NCBI GenBank assembly: GCA_016708905.1
Contig: JADJEV010000005.1
Location: forward strand, 124,001 to 188,000
Direction of reading: 5' to 3'
Length of the DNA: 64,000 nucleotides
Origin: Candidatus Methylophosphatis roskildensis
Lineage (GTDB): Bacteria > Pseudomonadota > Gammaproteobacteria > Burkholderiales > Rhodocyclaceae
The translations under genes were made by a program, and so were the position numbers. Of this stretch, positions 40,230-48,944 are shown one piece after another (the first letter of the stretch is position 1; each line of letters opens with the position of its first letter). Below the pieces are notes generated by a model. It was not told the DNA's origin. It was given only the letters and a program-made list of their open reading frames with translations, and made no database searches.

Positions 40230-41642
40230 ATGAGCGCAAAACGCAAACCGGAACCCAAGCTGTTCGTCCTCGACACCAACGTGCTGATGCACGACCCGAC
40301 CAGCCTGTTCCGCTTCCAGGAGCACGACATTTTCGTGCCGATCATGACGCTCGAGGAACTGGACAACAACAAGAAGGGCATGTCGGAAGTCGCGCGCAAT
40401 GCGCGCCAGGCCAGCCGGCTGCTCGACGAGATCGTCAGTGGCGCCGAGGACGGCATTGCATCCGGCATCGGGCTGTACGGGCCATCCCACGAGCTCGCGA
40501 CGGGGCGGCTGATATTGCAGACCGAGGCGATCGACATCAGCCTGCCGCCGGCTCTGCCCACCGCGAAAAGCGACAACCAGATCATCGCGGTGGTCATGCA
40601 CCTCAGGCAGCGCTATCCGAGGCGCGAAGTCATCCTGGTGTCCAAGGACATCAACATGCGCATCAAGGCCCGCGCGCTGGGTCTGGAAGCGCAGGACTAC
40701 TTCAACGACAAGGTGCTCGAGGACACCGATCTGCTGTACACCGGAACCCGCGAACTCCCGGGCGATTTCTGGGAGACCCATGGCAAGGACATGGAGTCGT
40801 GGAACAGCGAGGGCCGCACGCTATACCGCGTCAATGGGCCGTTGTGCCCGGACTTGCTGATCAACGAGTTCCTCTTTCAGCCGGAAAACGCGAAGAACGG
40901 CCGCGAACTCCAGACCATTGTGCGGGAGCGAAACGGCAAGTCGGCCGTGCTCGAGACGCTGAGGGACTTTACCCACCAGAAGAACAGTGTCTGGGGCATC
41001 ACGGCGCGCAACCGCGAGCAGAATTTTGCCCTCAATCTGCTGATGAATCCGGGCATCGATTTCATCACCCTGCTGGGCCAGGCCGGCACGGGCAAAACGC
41101 TGCTGACGCTGGCAGCCGGACTCACCCAGGTGCTCGAATCCAAGCTCTATTCGGAGATCATCATGACACGTGTCACCGTCCCGGTCGGCGACGACATCGG
41201 CTTTCTGCCGGGCACGGAGGAGGAAAAGATGGCACCGTGGATGGGTGCGCTGGAGGATAACCTCGACGTCTTGAACAAGACCGAAGACGTCGGCGGCGAC
41301 TGGGGGCGTGCCGCGACCATGGACCTGATCCGCAGCCGGATTAAGATCAAGTCGCTCAACTTCATGCGCGGCCGTACCTTCATCAACAAGATCCTGATCA
41401 TCGACGAGGCGCAGAACCTGACGCCGAAGCAGATGAAGACCCTGATCACCCGCGCCGGTCCCGGAACCAAGGTCGTTTGCCTGGGCAACATCGCGCAGAT
41501 CGACACGCCCTACCTGACCGAGGGCAGTTCCGGCCTGACCTATGTCGTCGATCGGTTCAAGGGCTGGCCGCACTCGGGTCATGTCACCCTACAGCGCGGC
41601 GAGCGCTCGCGTCTGGCGGATTACGCTGCTGAAGTCCTGTAG
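40230..41642 (+). CDS. PIN-PhoH fusion protein (PhoH2 type)
   Basis: A 470-residue cytosolic protein with an N-terminal PIN ribonuclease domain (KLFVLDTNVLMHDPTSLF, LEELDNNKKG, SKDINMRIKARALGL with acidic site residues) and a C-terminal PhoH ATPase domain (about 240-470). Walker A is GQAGTGKTLLTLAAG and Walker B ILIIDEAQNLTPKQMKTLITRAG. PhoH2 proteins are RNA helicase-ribonucleases in characterised cases. Start taken at ATG 40230 (MSAKRKPEPKLFVLDTN). It follows bcp by 44 bases and is convergent with dnaB. Confidence 0.92.
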   Translation: MSAKRKPEPKLFVLDTNVLMHDPTSLFRFQEHDIFVPIMTLEELDNNKKGMSEVARNARQASRLLDEIVSGAEDGIASGIGLYGPSHELATGRLILQTEAIDISLPPALPTAKSDNQIIAVVMHLRQRYPRREVILVSKDINMRIKARALGLEAQDYFNDKVLEDTDLLYTGTRELPGDFWETHGKDMESWNSEGRTLYRVNGPLCPDLLINEFLFQPENAKNGRELQTIVRERNGKSAVLETLRDFTHQKNSVWGITARNREQNFALNLLMNPGIDFITLLGQAGTGKTLLTLAAGLTQVLESKLYSEIIMTRVTVPVGDDIGFLPGTEEEKMAPWMGALEDNLDVLNKTEDVGGDWGRAATMDLIRSRIKIKSLNFMRGRTFINKILIIDEAQNLTPKQMKTLITRAGPGTKVVCLGNIAQIDTPYLTEGSSGLTYVVDRFKGWPHSGHVTLQRGERSRLADYAAEVL

Positions 41643-41681
41643 GCGCCCAGCTGGTCGGCGCCCCCGTCACAGGCTACCGGG

Positions 41682-43073
41682 TCAGTAGGATCCTGGCGAC
41701 GCGAAGTTCTCGAATTTGGTGTACTCGCCCAGGAAGGTCAGCCGGACCGTACCGATCGGCCCGTTGCGCTGCTTGGCGATGATGATCTCGGCGGTTCCCT
41801 TGTCGGGACTGTCCGGGTTGTACACTTCGTCGCGGTAGATGAACTGAATCAGATCGGCGTCCTGCTCGATGGCGCCGGACTCGCGCAGATCCGACATGAT
41901 CGGTCGCCTGTTCGTTCGCTGTTCGACGTTGCGCGACAACTGCGACAGCGCGACAACCGGCACATTGAGTTCCTTCGCCAGCGCCTTCACCGAACGCGAA
42001 ATCTCCGACAGTTCGGTGGCGCGGTTCTCGTTATCCCGCACCGAACTCATCAGCTGCAGATAGTCGATCACGATCAGGCCGAGCTTGCCATACTGGCGGA
42101 ACAAGCGTCGCGCGCGCGCCCGCAATTCGGTCGCATTGAGCGCTGGCGTTTCATCGATATGGATCGGCGCCTCGTGGAGCTTTCCGAGCGAGTAGGTCAG
42201 GCGTTGCCATTCATCGTCGTTGAGCCGACCGGTGCGCACGCGGTGCTGGTCGAGCTTGCCGATCGAAGACAGGAAGCGCATCGCCAGTTGCGTGCCCGGC
42301 ATTTCCATCGAAAAGATCGCGACCGGCTGGCCCATCTCCACCGCGACATGCTCGGCAATGTTCAGCGCAAACGCCGTCTTGCCCATCGACGGACGCCCGG
42401 CGACGATGATCATGTCGCCCGGCTGCATGCCCGAAGTTTTCTGATCCAGATCGGTGTAGCCGGTCGGCATGCCTGTCACGTCGCTGCCGTCGCGCTCGCA
42501 CAACTCCTGAATCCGTTCGACCACCTTTGCCAGCAACGGCTGGATGCCGACAAAGCCGGTGTTCTGGCGCGCGCCCTGCTCGGCAATCTCGAACACCTTG
42601 GCTTCGGCTTCGTCGAGTATCTGCGTTGCATCCCTGCCGGCCGGGTTCAGCGCACTCGACGCGATCTCGTCGCCCGCCGTCACCAGTTTTCGCAGGATCG
42701 CACGCTCGCGCACGATCTCCGCGTAGCGCTTGATGTTCGCCGCCGACGGCGTGTTGTTGGCGATCTCGCCGAGGTAGGCAAGTCCGCCGGCCTGCTCGGA
42801 TTCGTTGCTCTTCTCGAGCGATTCGAACACCGTGACCACATCGGCCGGGCGGCCGACTTCGATCAGCCTGGCGATATGCCGGAAGATCCGCCGGTGGTCA
42901 TCACGGTAGAAGTCGAACTCGGCGACGATGTCGGCGATCTTGTCCCATGCCATGTTGTCGAGCAACAGGCCACCGATCAGCGACTGCTCGGCCTCGATCG
43001 AATTCGGCGGCAGGCGCAATGCCGCGACCTGTGGGTCGATCGGAATGGTTTGAAAGGAGCGGGTCTGGGCCAT
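41682..43073 (-). CDS. dnaB: Replicative DNA helicase
   Basis: A 463-residue hexameric helicase that unwinds DNA at the fork. N-terminal domain about 15-120 (PPNSIEAEQSLIGGLLLDNMAWDKI). C-terminal RecA-like domain: TGYTDLDQKTSGMQPGDMIIVAGRPSMGKTAFALNIA (Walker A within), VIDYLQLMS (Walker B) and DLRESGAIEQDADLIQFIYR. No intein is present. The start at 43073 fits the family; the frame upstream is not coding. It follows the ribosomal protein block rpsF-priB-rpsR-rplI, separated by a terminator. Confidence 0.97.
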   Translation of the reverse strand: MAQTRSFQTIPIDPQVAALRLPPNSIEAEQSLIGGLLLDNMAWDKIADIVAEFDFYRDDHRRIFRHIARLIEVGRPADVVTVFESLEKSNESEQAGGLAYLGEIANNTPSAANIKRYAEIVRERAILRKLVTAGDEIASSALNPAGRDATQILDEAEAKVFEIAEQGARQNTGFVGIQPLLAKVVERIQELCERDGSDVTGMPTGYTDLDQKTSGMQPGDMIIVAGRPSMGKTAFALNIAEHVAVEMGQPVAIFSMEMPGTQLAMRFLSSIGKLDQHRVRTGRLNDDEWQRLTYSLGKLHEAPIHIDETPALNATELRARARRLFRQYGKLGLIVIDYLQLMSSVRDNENRATELSEISRSVKALAKELNVPVVALSQLSRNVEQRTNRRPIMSDLRESGAIEQDADLIQFIYRDEVYNPDSPDKGTAEIIIAKQRNGPIGTVRLTFLGEYTKFENFASPGSY

Positions 43074-43189
43074 GGCGGGATGATCTCTTGCGGATCCTGA
43101 AAGCGCACAGTCTACACGCCGTTGCGCCGACCGCCGAAAGCACAAGCTGTGTGTATCCTGTGGATAGCCTGTTGATTCCGGGCCGATGA

Positions 43190-43225
43190 CGCAAAAAACA
43201 ACAAAGGGCCGCGAATGCGGCCCTT
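43190..43225 (-). terminator. Intrinsic terminator after rplI
   Basis: On the minus strand a 9-bp stem (AAGGGCCGC with its complement, 43204-43225), a 4-base loop and the T-rich tail TGTTGTTTTTTG. It ends the rpsF-priB-rpsR-rplI transcript before dnaB. The stretch from there to the dnaB start (43074-43189) likely holds the dnaB promoter, but none was assigned. Confidence 0.85.
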
Positions 43226-43266
43226 CCTTGAACGCGAATCCTGAACGCGAATCGCGGCGCAGTCGC

Positions 43267-43719
43267 CTACTGTTCGCCCAGCACCGAGACGGTCACCATG
43301 ACGACGACATCGCCGTGCAAGGCGATCTGGATGTGCTCGTCGGCAACCAGCTTGAGCGGGCCCTGCGGCAGGCGCACCATGGATTTATCGACGGCAGCAT
43401 GCCCCTGTGCGTGCAGTGCCTCTGCGATATCGGCGGTCGATACCGAGCCGAAAAGCCGGCCGTCGACGCTGGCCTTGCGGGTGAGCTGAACCGTCGTGCC
43501 TTCGATCTTCTCGGCCAGCGCCCTGGCGCCCGCGAGCTTTTCGGCCTGCGCCTTTTCCAGTTCCGCGCGCTTGGTCTCGAACACCGCCAGGTTGGCCGGC
43601 GTGACGCGCTTGGCCACACCTTGCGGGATCAGGAAATTTCGCGCGTAGCCGTCCTTGACCTTGACCACATCACCGAGGTTGCCGAGGTGGGCGACCTTTT
43701 CCATCAGGATGATCTGCAT
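43267..43719 (-). CDS. rplI: 50S ribosomal protein L9
   Basis: A 150-residue ribosomal protein. N-terminal signature MQIILMEKVAHLGNLGDVVKVKDGYARNFLIPQGVAKR (start of L9) and a C-terminal domain with LFGSVSTADIAEAL. Length is normal. It begins 10 bases after rpsR and is the last gene of the operon. A GGAGACC ribosome binding site precedes the ATG. Confidence 0.97.
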   Translation of the reverse strand: MQIILMEKVAHLGNLGDVVKVKDGYARNFLIPQGVAKRVTPANLAVFETKRAELEKAQAEKLAGARALAEKIEGTTVQLTRKASVDGRLFGSVSTADIAEALHAQGHAAVDKSMVRLPQGPLKLVADEHIQIALHGDVVVMVTVSVLGEQ

Positions 43720-43729
43720 GTCGGTCTCC

Positions 43730-44008
43730 TTACAGGTGCAGGTCGGTGAACGGCAGCAGCGCGAGGAAACGCGCGCGCTTGATCGCCGTCGACAACTGGC
43801 GCTGGTAGCCGGTACGGGTACCGGTGATGCGCGCCGGCATGATCTTCGCGTTCTCGGTGATGAAATCCTTCAGCAGATCGACATCTTTGTAGTCGATCCA
43901 GGTGATCTTCTCGGCGGAGAAGCGGCAGAACTTGCGCCGCTTGAACATGCTGCGGCCACCGCGGTCATCCTTGCGCTTGGTGGCCGTCTTGCTCGATCTG
44001 AATGCCAT
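43730..44008 (-). CDS. rpsR: 30S ribosomal protein S18
   Basis: A 92-residue protein with the S18 core: FKRRKFCRFSAEKITWIDYKDVDLLKDFITENAKIMPARITGT (in parts: RRKFCRFSAE, IDYKDVDLLKDFI, KIMPARITGT) and RQLSTAIKRARFLALLPF. The ATG at 44008 has a strong AAGGA site 8 bases upstream. That site and the first 44 bases of the gene lie inside the 3' end of priB, so the two frames overlap. Confidence 0.97.
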   Translation of the reverse strand: MAFRSSKTATKRKDDRGGRSMFKRRKFCRFSAEKITWIDYKDVDLLKDFITENAKIMPARITGTRTGYQRQLSTAIKRARFLALLPFTDLHL

Positions 44009-44321
44009 TTTCGGTTCCTTCGACAAATTCGATTTGGGTTACATGCATCACCAGTCTTGCGCTGCGCAGGCTTTTCCTGGCGAGAAAGCCGGTGAGCAGG
44101 AGTTCGGTTCCCAGTGCTGCCTGCGCTACCAGATGCGCCTGCTGCCCCAGTGCGACGGCCTCGATCTCGCACTCGACTTCACGCGGAAGTCCGGCTTCGA
44201 TCTGGCGTGAATGGTGATGCAGCTTGCAGGTCCGCACCATCACGCCGGCGGGCGTCGTCCGCGGTGCCGCGAACTCGACCAGGCGGCCGGAGAGCCGCAG
44301 CAGGTTGTCCCGATCGCTCAC
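43965..44321 (-). CDS. priB: Primosomal replication protein N
   Basis: A 118-residue single OB-fold protein that helps PriA restart replication. It matches betaproteobacterial PriB: NLLRLSGRLVEFAAPRTTPAGVMVRTCKLHHHS, GLPREVECEIEAVALGQQA and LLTGFLARKSLRSARLVMHVTQIEFVEG. The start is a GTG at 44321, 14 bases after rpsF; no ATG is available. The last 15 codons extend past the usual end and overlap rpsR by 44 bases in another frame. Confidence 0.88.
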   Translation of the reverse strand: MSDRDNLLRLSGRLVEFAAPRTTPAGVMVRTCKLHHHSRQIEAGLPREVECEIEAVALGQQAHLVAQAALGTELLLTGFLARKSLRSARLVMHVTQIEFVEGTENGIQIEQDGHQAQG

Positions 44322-44335
44322 GCGCAGCGCCGCAT

Positions 44336-44746
44336 TCAGGCGGCGGGCTGCGCCTCGCTGGCTGGGGGAGGCGCTTCTGCGGTGGCGGGCTTCTCTTCGC
44401 TCGGCGCCGGCGTCAGCGACCGGGATTTCTCTTCCTTCATCATCGGCGACGGCGTGGTCACTGCCTTGTCCATCTTGATAGTCAGATGACGCAGCACGGC
44501 ATCGCTGAACTTGAAGGCGTGGTCGAGTTCGCCGAGGGTCTCGCTGTCGCACTCGATGTTCATCAGCACGTAGTGCGCCTTGTGCACCTTCTGGATCGGG
44601 TAGGCGAGCTGGCGACGACCCCAGTCCTCGAGACGGTGAATCTGGCCGGAACGGCCGGTAACGAGCGTCTTGTACCGCTCGATCATCGCCGGAACCTGTT
44701 CCGACTGGTCCGGGTGGACGATGAATACGATTTCGTAATGTCGCAT
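44336..44746 (-). CDS. rpsF: 30S ribosomal protein S6
   Basis: A 136-residue ribosomal protein. Start MRHYEIVFIVHPDQSEQVPAMIERYKTLV and core DWGRRQLAYPIQKVHKAHYVLMNIE are typical. The C-terminal tail (about 100-136) is rich in Pro, Ala, Glu and Lys, as in longer S6 proteins. The ATG has a strong AAGGAG site. First gene of the rpsF-priB-rpsR-rplI operon with a good promoter upstream. Confidence 0.97.
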   Translation of the reverse strand: MRHYEIVFIVHPDQSEQVPAMIERYKTLVTGRSGQIHRLEDWGRRQLAYPIQKVHKAHYVLMNIECDSETLGELDHAFKFSDAVLRHLTIKMDKAVTTPSPMMKEEKSRSLTPAPSEEKPATAEAPPPASEAQPAA

Positions 44747-44817
44747 GCAATCTCCTTGTGGATTTCGAACAGCCCCCCGGCATGCGTTTCCGGTGGAGCA
44801 AGGGTGAAAAGCTTGGG

Positions 44818-44846
44818 AGTATAGCCCGAACGGCCGCAATCCTCAA
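44818..44846 (-). promoter_or_regulatory. rpsF: Sigma-70 promoter of the rpsF operon
   Basis: On the minus strand TTGAGG (44841-44846), a 17-base spacer and TATACT (44818-44823) make a good sigma-70 promoter. Transcription would start near 44811, leaving a leader of about 65 bases before rpsF. It overlaps no gene and lies just after the SRAP gene stop. Confidence 0.7.
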
Positions 44847-44865
44847 AACCATGACTCGGAGCGCA

Positions 44866-45528
44866 TCAGCATTCCGGTTCGATCAGATCGGGGCCGTCGT
44901 TGCTGGCCTTGTTGACCCGTTTCGAGACACGATCGGCCACCAGGCCGTCGCCGCCAAAAGGTCGCAGAAGATCCTCGGCAAGGGTGGTCTCGCCGCTCAA
45001 CCAGGCTCCCCAGTCGACCCGGGCAACGATCACCGGCATGCGGTCATGCACCGGCGCCATGACTGCATTGGCCGAGGTGGTGATCACCGCGCAGCTATCC
45101 AGTGGCTGCCCGGTTGCGGGGCACCACTGGGAAAGCAGCCCGGCCAGGGCGAAAGGCCCGCGATCCCGCATGTGGAAATACCAGGGCTGTCTGACAGCCC
45201 CATCCCGCTGCCACTCGTAGAAGCCGTCGATCGGCAGCAGACAGCGGGCCTTGCGAAACGCATCGCGGAACATCGGCTTGGCGGCCACCGTTTCGGCGCG
45301 CGCGTTGATCGGCCGCACCATCGCCGGGTCTTTCGCCCAGTGCGGGAGCAGACCCCAGGTCGCCGATTGCAGCAGACGCGCGCCGCCCGCCTGCGTCACC
45401 ACCAGCAGGGGCCTGGTCGGCGCGATGTTCCATCCTGGAACGAACTGAGACGCCGATTGACTCCACACCGCCTCGAAGCGCATCGCGATCTCCTGCGCTG
45501 GCGTATGCAGATCGACACGGCCGCACAT
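44866..45528 (-). CDS. SRAP-family abasic-site crosslinking protein (YedK/HMCES)
   Basis: A 220-residue protein of the SOS response-associated peptidase family, which forms a stable thiazolidine crosslink with abasic sites in single-stranded DNA. The N-terminal catalytic Cys2 (MCGRVDLHTP) is present. The other family residues follow: VPGWNIAPTRPLLVV (Asn), ARAETVAAKPMFRDAF (Glu), CLLPIDGFYEWQRDG (Glu) and VHDRMPVIV (His). No LexA box was recognised upstream. Gene stands alone between the rpsF promoter and rlmB. Confidence 0.92.
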   Translation of the reverse strand: MCGRVDLHTPAQEIAMRFEAVWSQSASQFVPGWNIAPTRPLLVVTQAGGARLLQSATWGLLPHWAKDPAMVRPINARAETVAAKPMFRDAFRKARCLLPIDGFYEWQRDGAVRQPWYFHMRDRGPFALAGLLSQWCPATGQPLDSCAVITTSANAVMAPVHDRMPVIVARVDWGAWLSGETTLAEDLLRPFGGDGLVADRVSKRVNKASNDGPDLIEPEC

Positions 45529-45691
45529 CGGAAGGCCGGTTCAGCTCGAGCAACCCGGCGCCGACGCGCCAGGATGTGACTCGCGCATCGGGCCGAAGCC
45601 GGCGGTGCCCGTCAGCGCACGAAACCGCCGCACCACCCACGCTGCGAGCCAGCAGGGGCGCGGATTCCAGCCGAGACACGCTGAAGATCGC

Positions 45692-46468
45692 CTATTCATG
45701 AGGCTTTCCGGGCATCGCCTTGCCGGACCCCGAAGCCACGCGCTGTCGCCGCGCCTCGTACAGGCAAATGCCGCTGGCCACCGATACGTTGAGGCTTTCC
45801 ACCGACCCGTGCATCGGAATGCTGGCCAGCACATCGCAGGTCTCGCGCGTGAGCCGCCGCATGCCGTCTCCCTCCGCGCCCAGCACCAGCGCCAATGGCA
45901 TGCACAGATCGACCGTGTAGATTTCCTTCTCGGCGTCGTCGGCCATACCGACGCACCAGATGTCGCGCTCGCGCAATTCGCGCAGGCTGCGCGCGAGATT
46001 GGTGACGGTGATGTAGGGCACGCTGTCCGCCGCGCCGCTGGCCACCTTGATCGCGGTGGCGTTGAGGCCGACCGCGCGGTCCTTCGGCGCGATCACTGCA
46101 TGCGCGCCGGCGCCGTCGGCCACCCGCAGGCAGGCGCCGAGGTTGTGCGGATCCTGCACGCCGTCGAGCACCAGCAGCAGCGCGGGTTCGGTCAAGCCGT
46201 CGAGTACGTCGTCGAGCTTGAGCACCTTGTGCATGCCGCTGACGCGCGCCACCACACCCTGATGTCGCGCGCTGCCGCACATGCCGTCGAGCCGGGTCGC
46301 GTCGACCGGCATCACGCGCACGCCCAGGGCCTGCGCCAGCTTGAGCAGATCACGCACACGCGCATCCTGGCGCTTGGCATCGACGAATACTTCGAGCACC
46401 GAATCCGCATCCTGCCGCAGCTTGGCGGTGACGACATGAAAGCCGTGGATGAACCGGGTCTCGCTCAT
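45692..46468 (-). CDS. rlmB: 23S rRNA (guanosine-2'-O)-methyltransferase RlmB
   Basis: A 258-residue SpoU/TrmH-family enzyme that methylates G2251 of 23S rRNA. N-terminal substrate-binding domain about 1-80 (FIHGFHVVTAKLRQDADSV). Trefoil-knot catalytic domain: LVLDGVQDPHNLGACLRVADG, LVLGAEGDGMRRLTRETCD and IPMHGSVESLNVSVASGICLYE, the three SpoU motifs. Start overlaps the rnr stop by 4 bases, the usual rnr-rlmB pair. Confidence 0.95.
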   Translation of the reverse strand: MSETRFIHGFHVVTAKLRQDADSVLEVFVDAKRQDARVRDLLKLAQALGVRVMPVDATRLDGMCGSARHQGVVARVSGMHKVLKLDDVLDGLTEPALLLVLDGVQDPHNLGACLRVADGAGAHAVIAPKDRAVGLNATAIKVASGAADSVPYITVTNLARSLRELRERDIWCVGMADDAEKEIYTVDLCMPLALVLGAEGDGMRRLTRETCDVLASIPMHGSVESLNVSVASGICLYEARRQRVASGSGKAMPGKPHE

Positions 46469-48753
46469 CGGGACTTGCGCCTTCCCACGCGCGACGGGCT
46501 GTTGCCGGCGCCGGAGGGCCGCTCATCGGTCAGCAGCCGGAAGTCGATCTTGGTGGTTTCGAGGTCGACCCGCACCAGTTGGACCTGCACACGATCGGCG
46601 AGCCGATACCGCTTGCCGGTACGCTCGCCTTGCAGCTCATGACGCGCATCGTCATAGTGGAAGTAGTCACTGCCGAGTTCCGAGATATGCACCAGCCCCT
46701 CGACATAGACATCGTCGAGCGCAACGAAGATGCCGAACGGAACGACTGCGGATACGCTGCCCGCGAACGCCTCGCCGATGCGGTCCTGCATGTAGTAGCA
46801 CTTGAGCCAGTTCGTCACGTCGCGGGTGGCCTCGTCGGCACGCCGCTCGGTCTGCGAGCAGTGCATGCCAATGGCTTCCCAGCCCTCGTCTCCGTCACCC
46901 GGTGAATAGCGTTCGCTGGCCAGCGCCGCCTTGATCGCGCGGTGGATCAGCAGATCCGGATAGCGGCGGATCGGCGAGGTGAAGTGGGTGTATGACTCGT
47001 AGGCCAGTCCGAAATGGCCCACGTTGTCCGGACTATACACTGCCTGGCGCAGCGAACGCAGCATGACCGTCTGCAGCAACTGCATGTCGGGACGACCCTT
47101 GATTCTGGTCAGCAGCTTGGCGTAATCGCCTGCCTTCGGGTCGTTGCCGCCCGAAAGATCCAGGCCGAACTCCTTGAGGAACTCGCGCAGGCGCGTGAGC
47201 TTCTCTTCGGTCGGGCCCTCGTGCACCCGGTACAGCGCCGGGTGCTCGCGCTCGGCAAGAAAATCCGATGCGCAGACATTGGCCGCCAGCATGCATTCCT
47301 CTATGATGCGATGTGCATCATTGCGCGCGTACGGCACGATGCGCGCGATCTTGCCATTGTCGTCGAACTCCATGACCGTCTCGACAGTCTCGAAGTCGAT
47401 CGCGCCACGCGTCGTACGCGCTTTCGCGAGTGCCCGGTAGAGGGCATCGAGCGTCTGCAGTTGCGCCAGCAGCGGGCCAATCTTGTCGAGCGCCGCTGCG
47501 TCGTGGTCGAACAGCGCGGCTGCCACCTCACTGTAGGTCAGCCGCGCCTTCGAGTGCATCACCGCCGGGTAGAAGCGATAGTGCTGAATCTTGCCGGCGG
47601 CTGAGATATCCATGTCGCAGACCATGCACAAGCGGTCGACCTGCGGGTTGATCGAGCACAGCCCGTTGGACAGCTTCTCCGGCAGCATGGGAATCACGCG
47701 GCGCGGAAAATACACCGAGTTGCCGCGTTCCTGCGATTCATTGTCGAGCGCGGTGCCCGCCTTCACGTAGTGGCTGACGTCTGCAATCGCCACCATCAGC
47801 CGGTAGCCGCGCCCCTGTCTGGCGCAGAACACCGCATCGTCGAAGTCTCTCGCGGTTTCGCCGTCGATGGTGACCAGCGGCAGATCGCGAATGTCCTCGC
47901 GACCCTTGCGATCCGAGGCACGCACTTCGTCGGGCAACTTCCGGGTTTCGGCCAGCGCCTGCCTGGAGAATTCGAACGGCAGTTCGTGCTTGCGCAGCGC
48001 GATCTCGATTTCCATGCCGGGGTCGGCATAGTTTCCCAGCACTTCGGCGATGCGGCCGATCGGTTTGGCATGCTTCGAGGGCTGCTCGATCAGCTCGATG
48101 ACGACGACCTGGCCGGCCTTCGGCCGCTCGGCGCGAGATCCCTTCTCGGCCGGCGCAACCAGGATGTCCTGGGTGATGCGGCGGTTCTCGGCGACGACGA
48201 AGGATACGCCGTGCTCGACGAACACGCGGCCGACCACGCGGAGGTTGCCGCGCTCGATGACTTCGACGATCTTGCCCTCGCGCCGTCCGCGCCGGTCGAT
48301 GCCGACGACGCGCGCAAGCGCGCGGTCGCCGTGCAGCACCTTGGCCATCTCGTGCTCGCCGATGAACAGGTCGCCGCCACCTTCGTCCGGCACGAGAAAG
48401 CCATAGCCATCCGGATGCCCTTCGATGCGGCCACGTATCAGATCGGCCTTGTCGGGGATCAGCCAGTCGCCCTTGCGATTGCGGATGATCTGGCCATCCC
48501 GCGTCATGGCACCCAGCCGGCGCATGAACTCTTCGTGTTCGTCCGGCTGCACGTCGAGTTCACTGACGATGCGCTCGAATGCCAGCGGCACGCCCTGCTC
48601 TTCGAACAATTGCAGCACGTACTCGCGCGACGGCAGCGGATGCGCGTACTTCGCGCATTCCCGCTCGTACTGCGGATCACGCTGGCGAACCTTGGACAAG
48701 TTCTTGGCCATCCTGGCGTCCGGTTTCGGGCCGTTCCCTGGCCCCAGTTTCAT
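46465..48753 (-). CDS. rnr: Ribonuclease R
   Basis: A 762-residue 3'-5' exoribonuclease that degrades structured RNA. Order: N-terminal helix-turn-helix and cold-shock domains (DGYGFLVPDEGGGDLFIG), RNB catalytic domain (LVTIDGETARDFDDAVFCARQG with the metal-binding Asp residues, MVAIADVSHYVKAGTALD, GLAYESYTHFTSPIRRYPDLL) and a C-terminal S1 domain (GSVSAVVPFGIFVALDDVYVEGLVHISELGSDYFHYD, in parts) with a short basic tail. The ATG at 48753 is used; its AAGGA site is 16 bases away, so ATG 48711 is an alternative. The start codon abuts the tRNA-Leu promoter on the other strand. Confidence 0.94.
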   Translation of the reverse strand: MKLGPGNGPKPDARMAKNLSKVRQRDPQYERECAKYAHPLPSREYVLQLFEEQGVPLAFERIVSELDVQPDEHEEFMRRLGAMTRDGQIIRNRKGDWLIPDKADLIRGRIEGHPDGYGFLVPDEGGGDLFIGEHEMAKVLHGDRALARVVGIDRRGRREGKIVEVIERGNLRVVGRVFVEHGVSFVVAENRRITQDILVAPAEKGSRAERPKAGQVVVIELIEQPSKHAKPIGRIAEVLGNYADPGMEIEIALRKHELPFEFSRQALAETRKLPDEVRASDRKGREDIRDLPLVTIDGETARDFDDAVFCARQGRGYRLMVAIADVSHYVKAGTALDNESQERGNSVYFPRRVIPMLPEKLSNGLCSINPQVDRLCMVCDMDISAAGKIQHYRFYPAVMHSKARLTYSEVAAALFDHDAAALDKIGPLLAQLQTLDALYRALAKARTTRGAIDFETVETVMEFDDNGKIARIVPYARNDAHRIIEECMLAANVCASDFLAEREHPALYRVHEGPTEEKLTRLREFLKEFGLDLSGGNDPKAGDYAKLLTRIKGRPDMQLLQTVMLRSLRQAVYSPDNVGHFGLAYESYTHFTSPIRRYPDLLIHRAIKAALASERYSPGDGDEGWEAIGMHCSQTERRADEATRDVTNWLKCYYMQDRIGEAFAGSVSAVVPFGIFVALDDVYVEGLVHISELGSDYFHYDDARHELQGERTGKRYRLADRVQVQLVRVDLETTKIDFRLLTDERPSGAGNSPSRVGRRKSR

Positions 48754-48780
48754 TGACAAAATCCGTGTTTCCTTTAGAAT
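48753..48780 (+). promoter_or_regulatory. Sigma-70 promoter of tRNA-Leu
   Basis: TTGACA (48753-48758), a 16-base spacer and TAGAAT (48775-48780) form a near-consensus promoter. Transcription should start about 7 bases before the tRNA. The -35 box overlaps the rnr start codon by one base. Confidence 0.82.
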
Positions 48781-48793
48781 GCGCGCCTTCGCT

Positions 48794-48880
48794 GCCCAGA
48801 TGGCGGAATTGGTAGACGCACTAGGTTCAGGTCCTAGCGGTGGCAACACTGTGGAGGTTCGAGTCCTCTTCTGGGCACCA
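48794..48880 (+). tRNA. tRNA-Leu (anticodon CAG)
   Basis: An 87-nt gene with all parts readable: acceptor arms GCCCAGA and TCTGGGC, D-loop with GGTAGACGC, anticodon stem CTAGG/CCTAG with loop TTCAGGT giving CAG, a long variable arm (CGGTGGCAACACTG) typical of Leu tRNAs, GGTTCGAGTCC T-arm and an encoded CCA. It lies on the plus strand between purA and rnr, which both run on the minus strand. Confidence 0.97.
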
Positions 48881-48890
48881 GGACAAGGCA

Positions 48891-48917
48891 AAGGCGGTCA
48901 TTCGTGACCGCCTTTTT
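48891..48917 (+). terminator. Intrinsic terminator after tRNA-Leu
   Basis: A 10-bp perfect stem AAGGCGGTCA / TGACCGCCTT with a TTCG tetraloop and a five-T run, 10 bases after the tRNA. It could also act, with A-rich bases before the stem, on transcripts entering from the other side. Confidence 0.88.
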
Positions 48918-48944
48918 GATTTCGGTGCTCGCGTCCTGCGCTTC

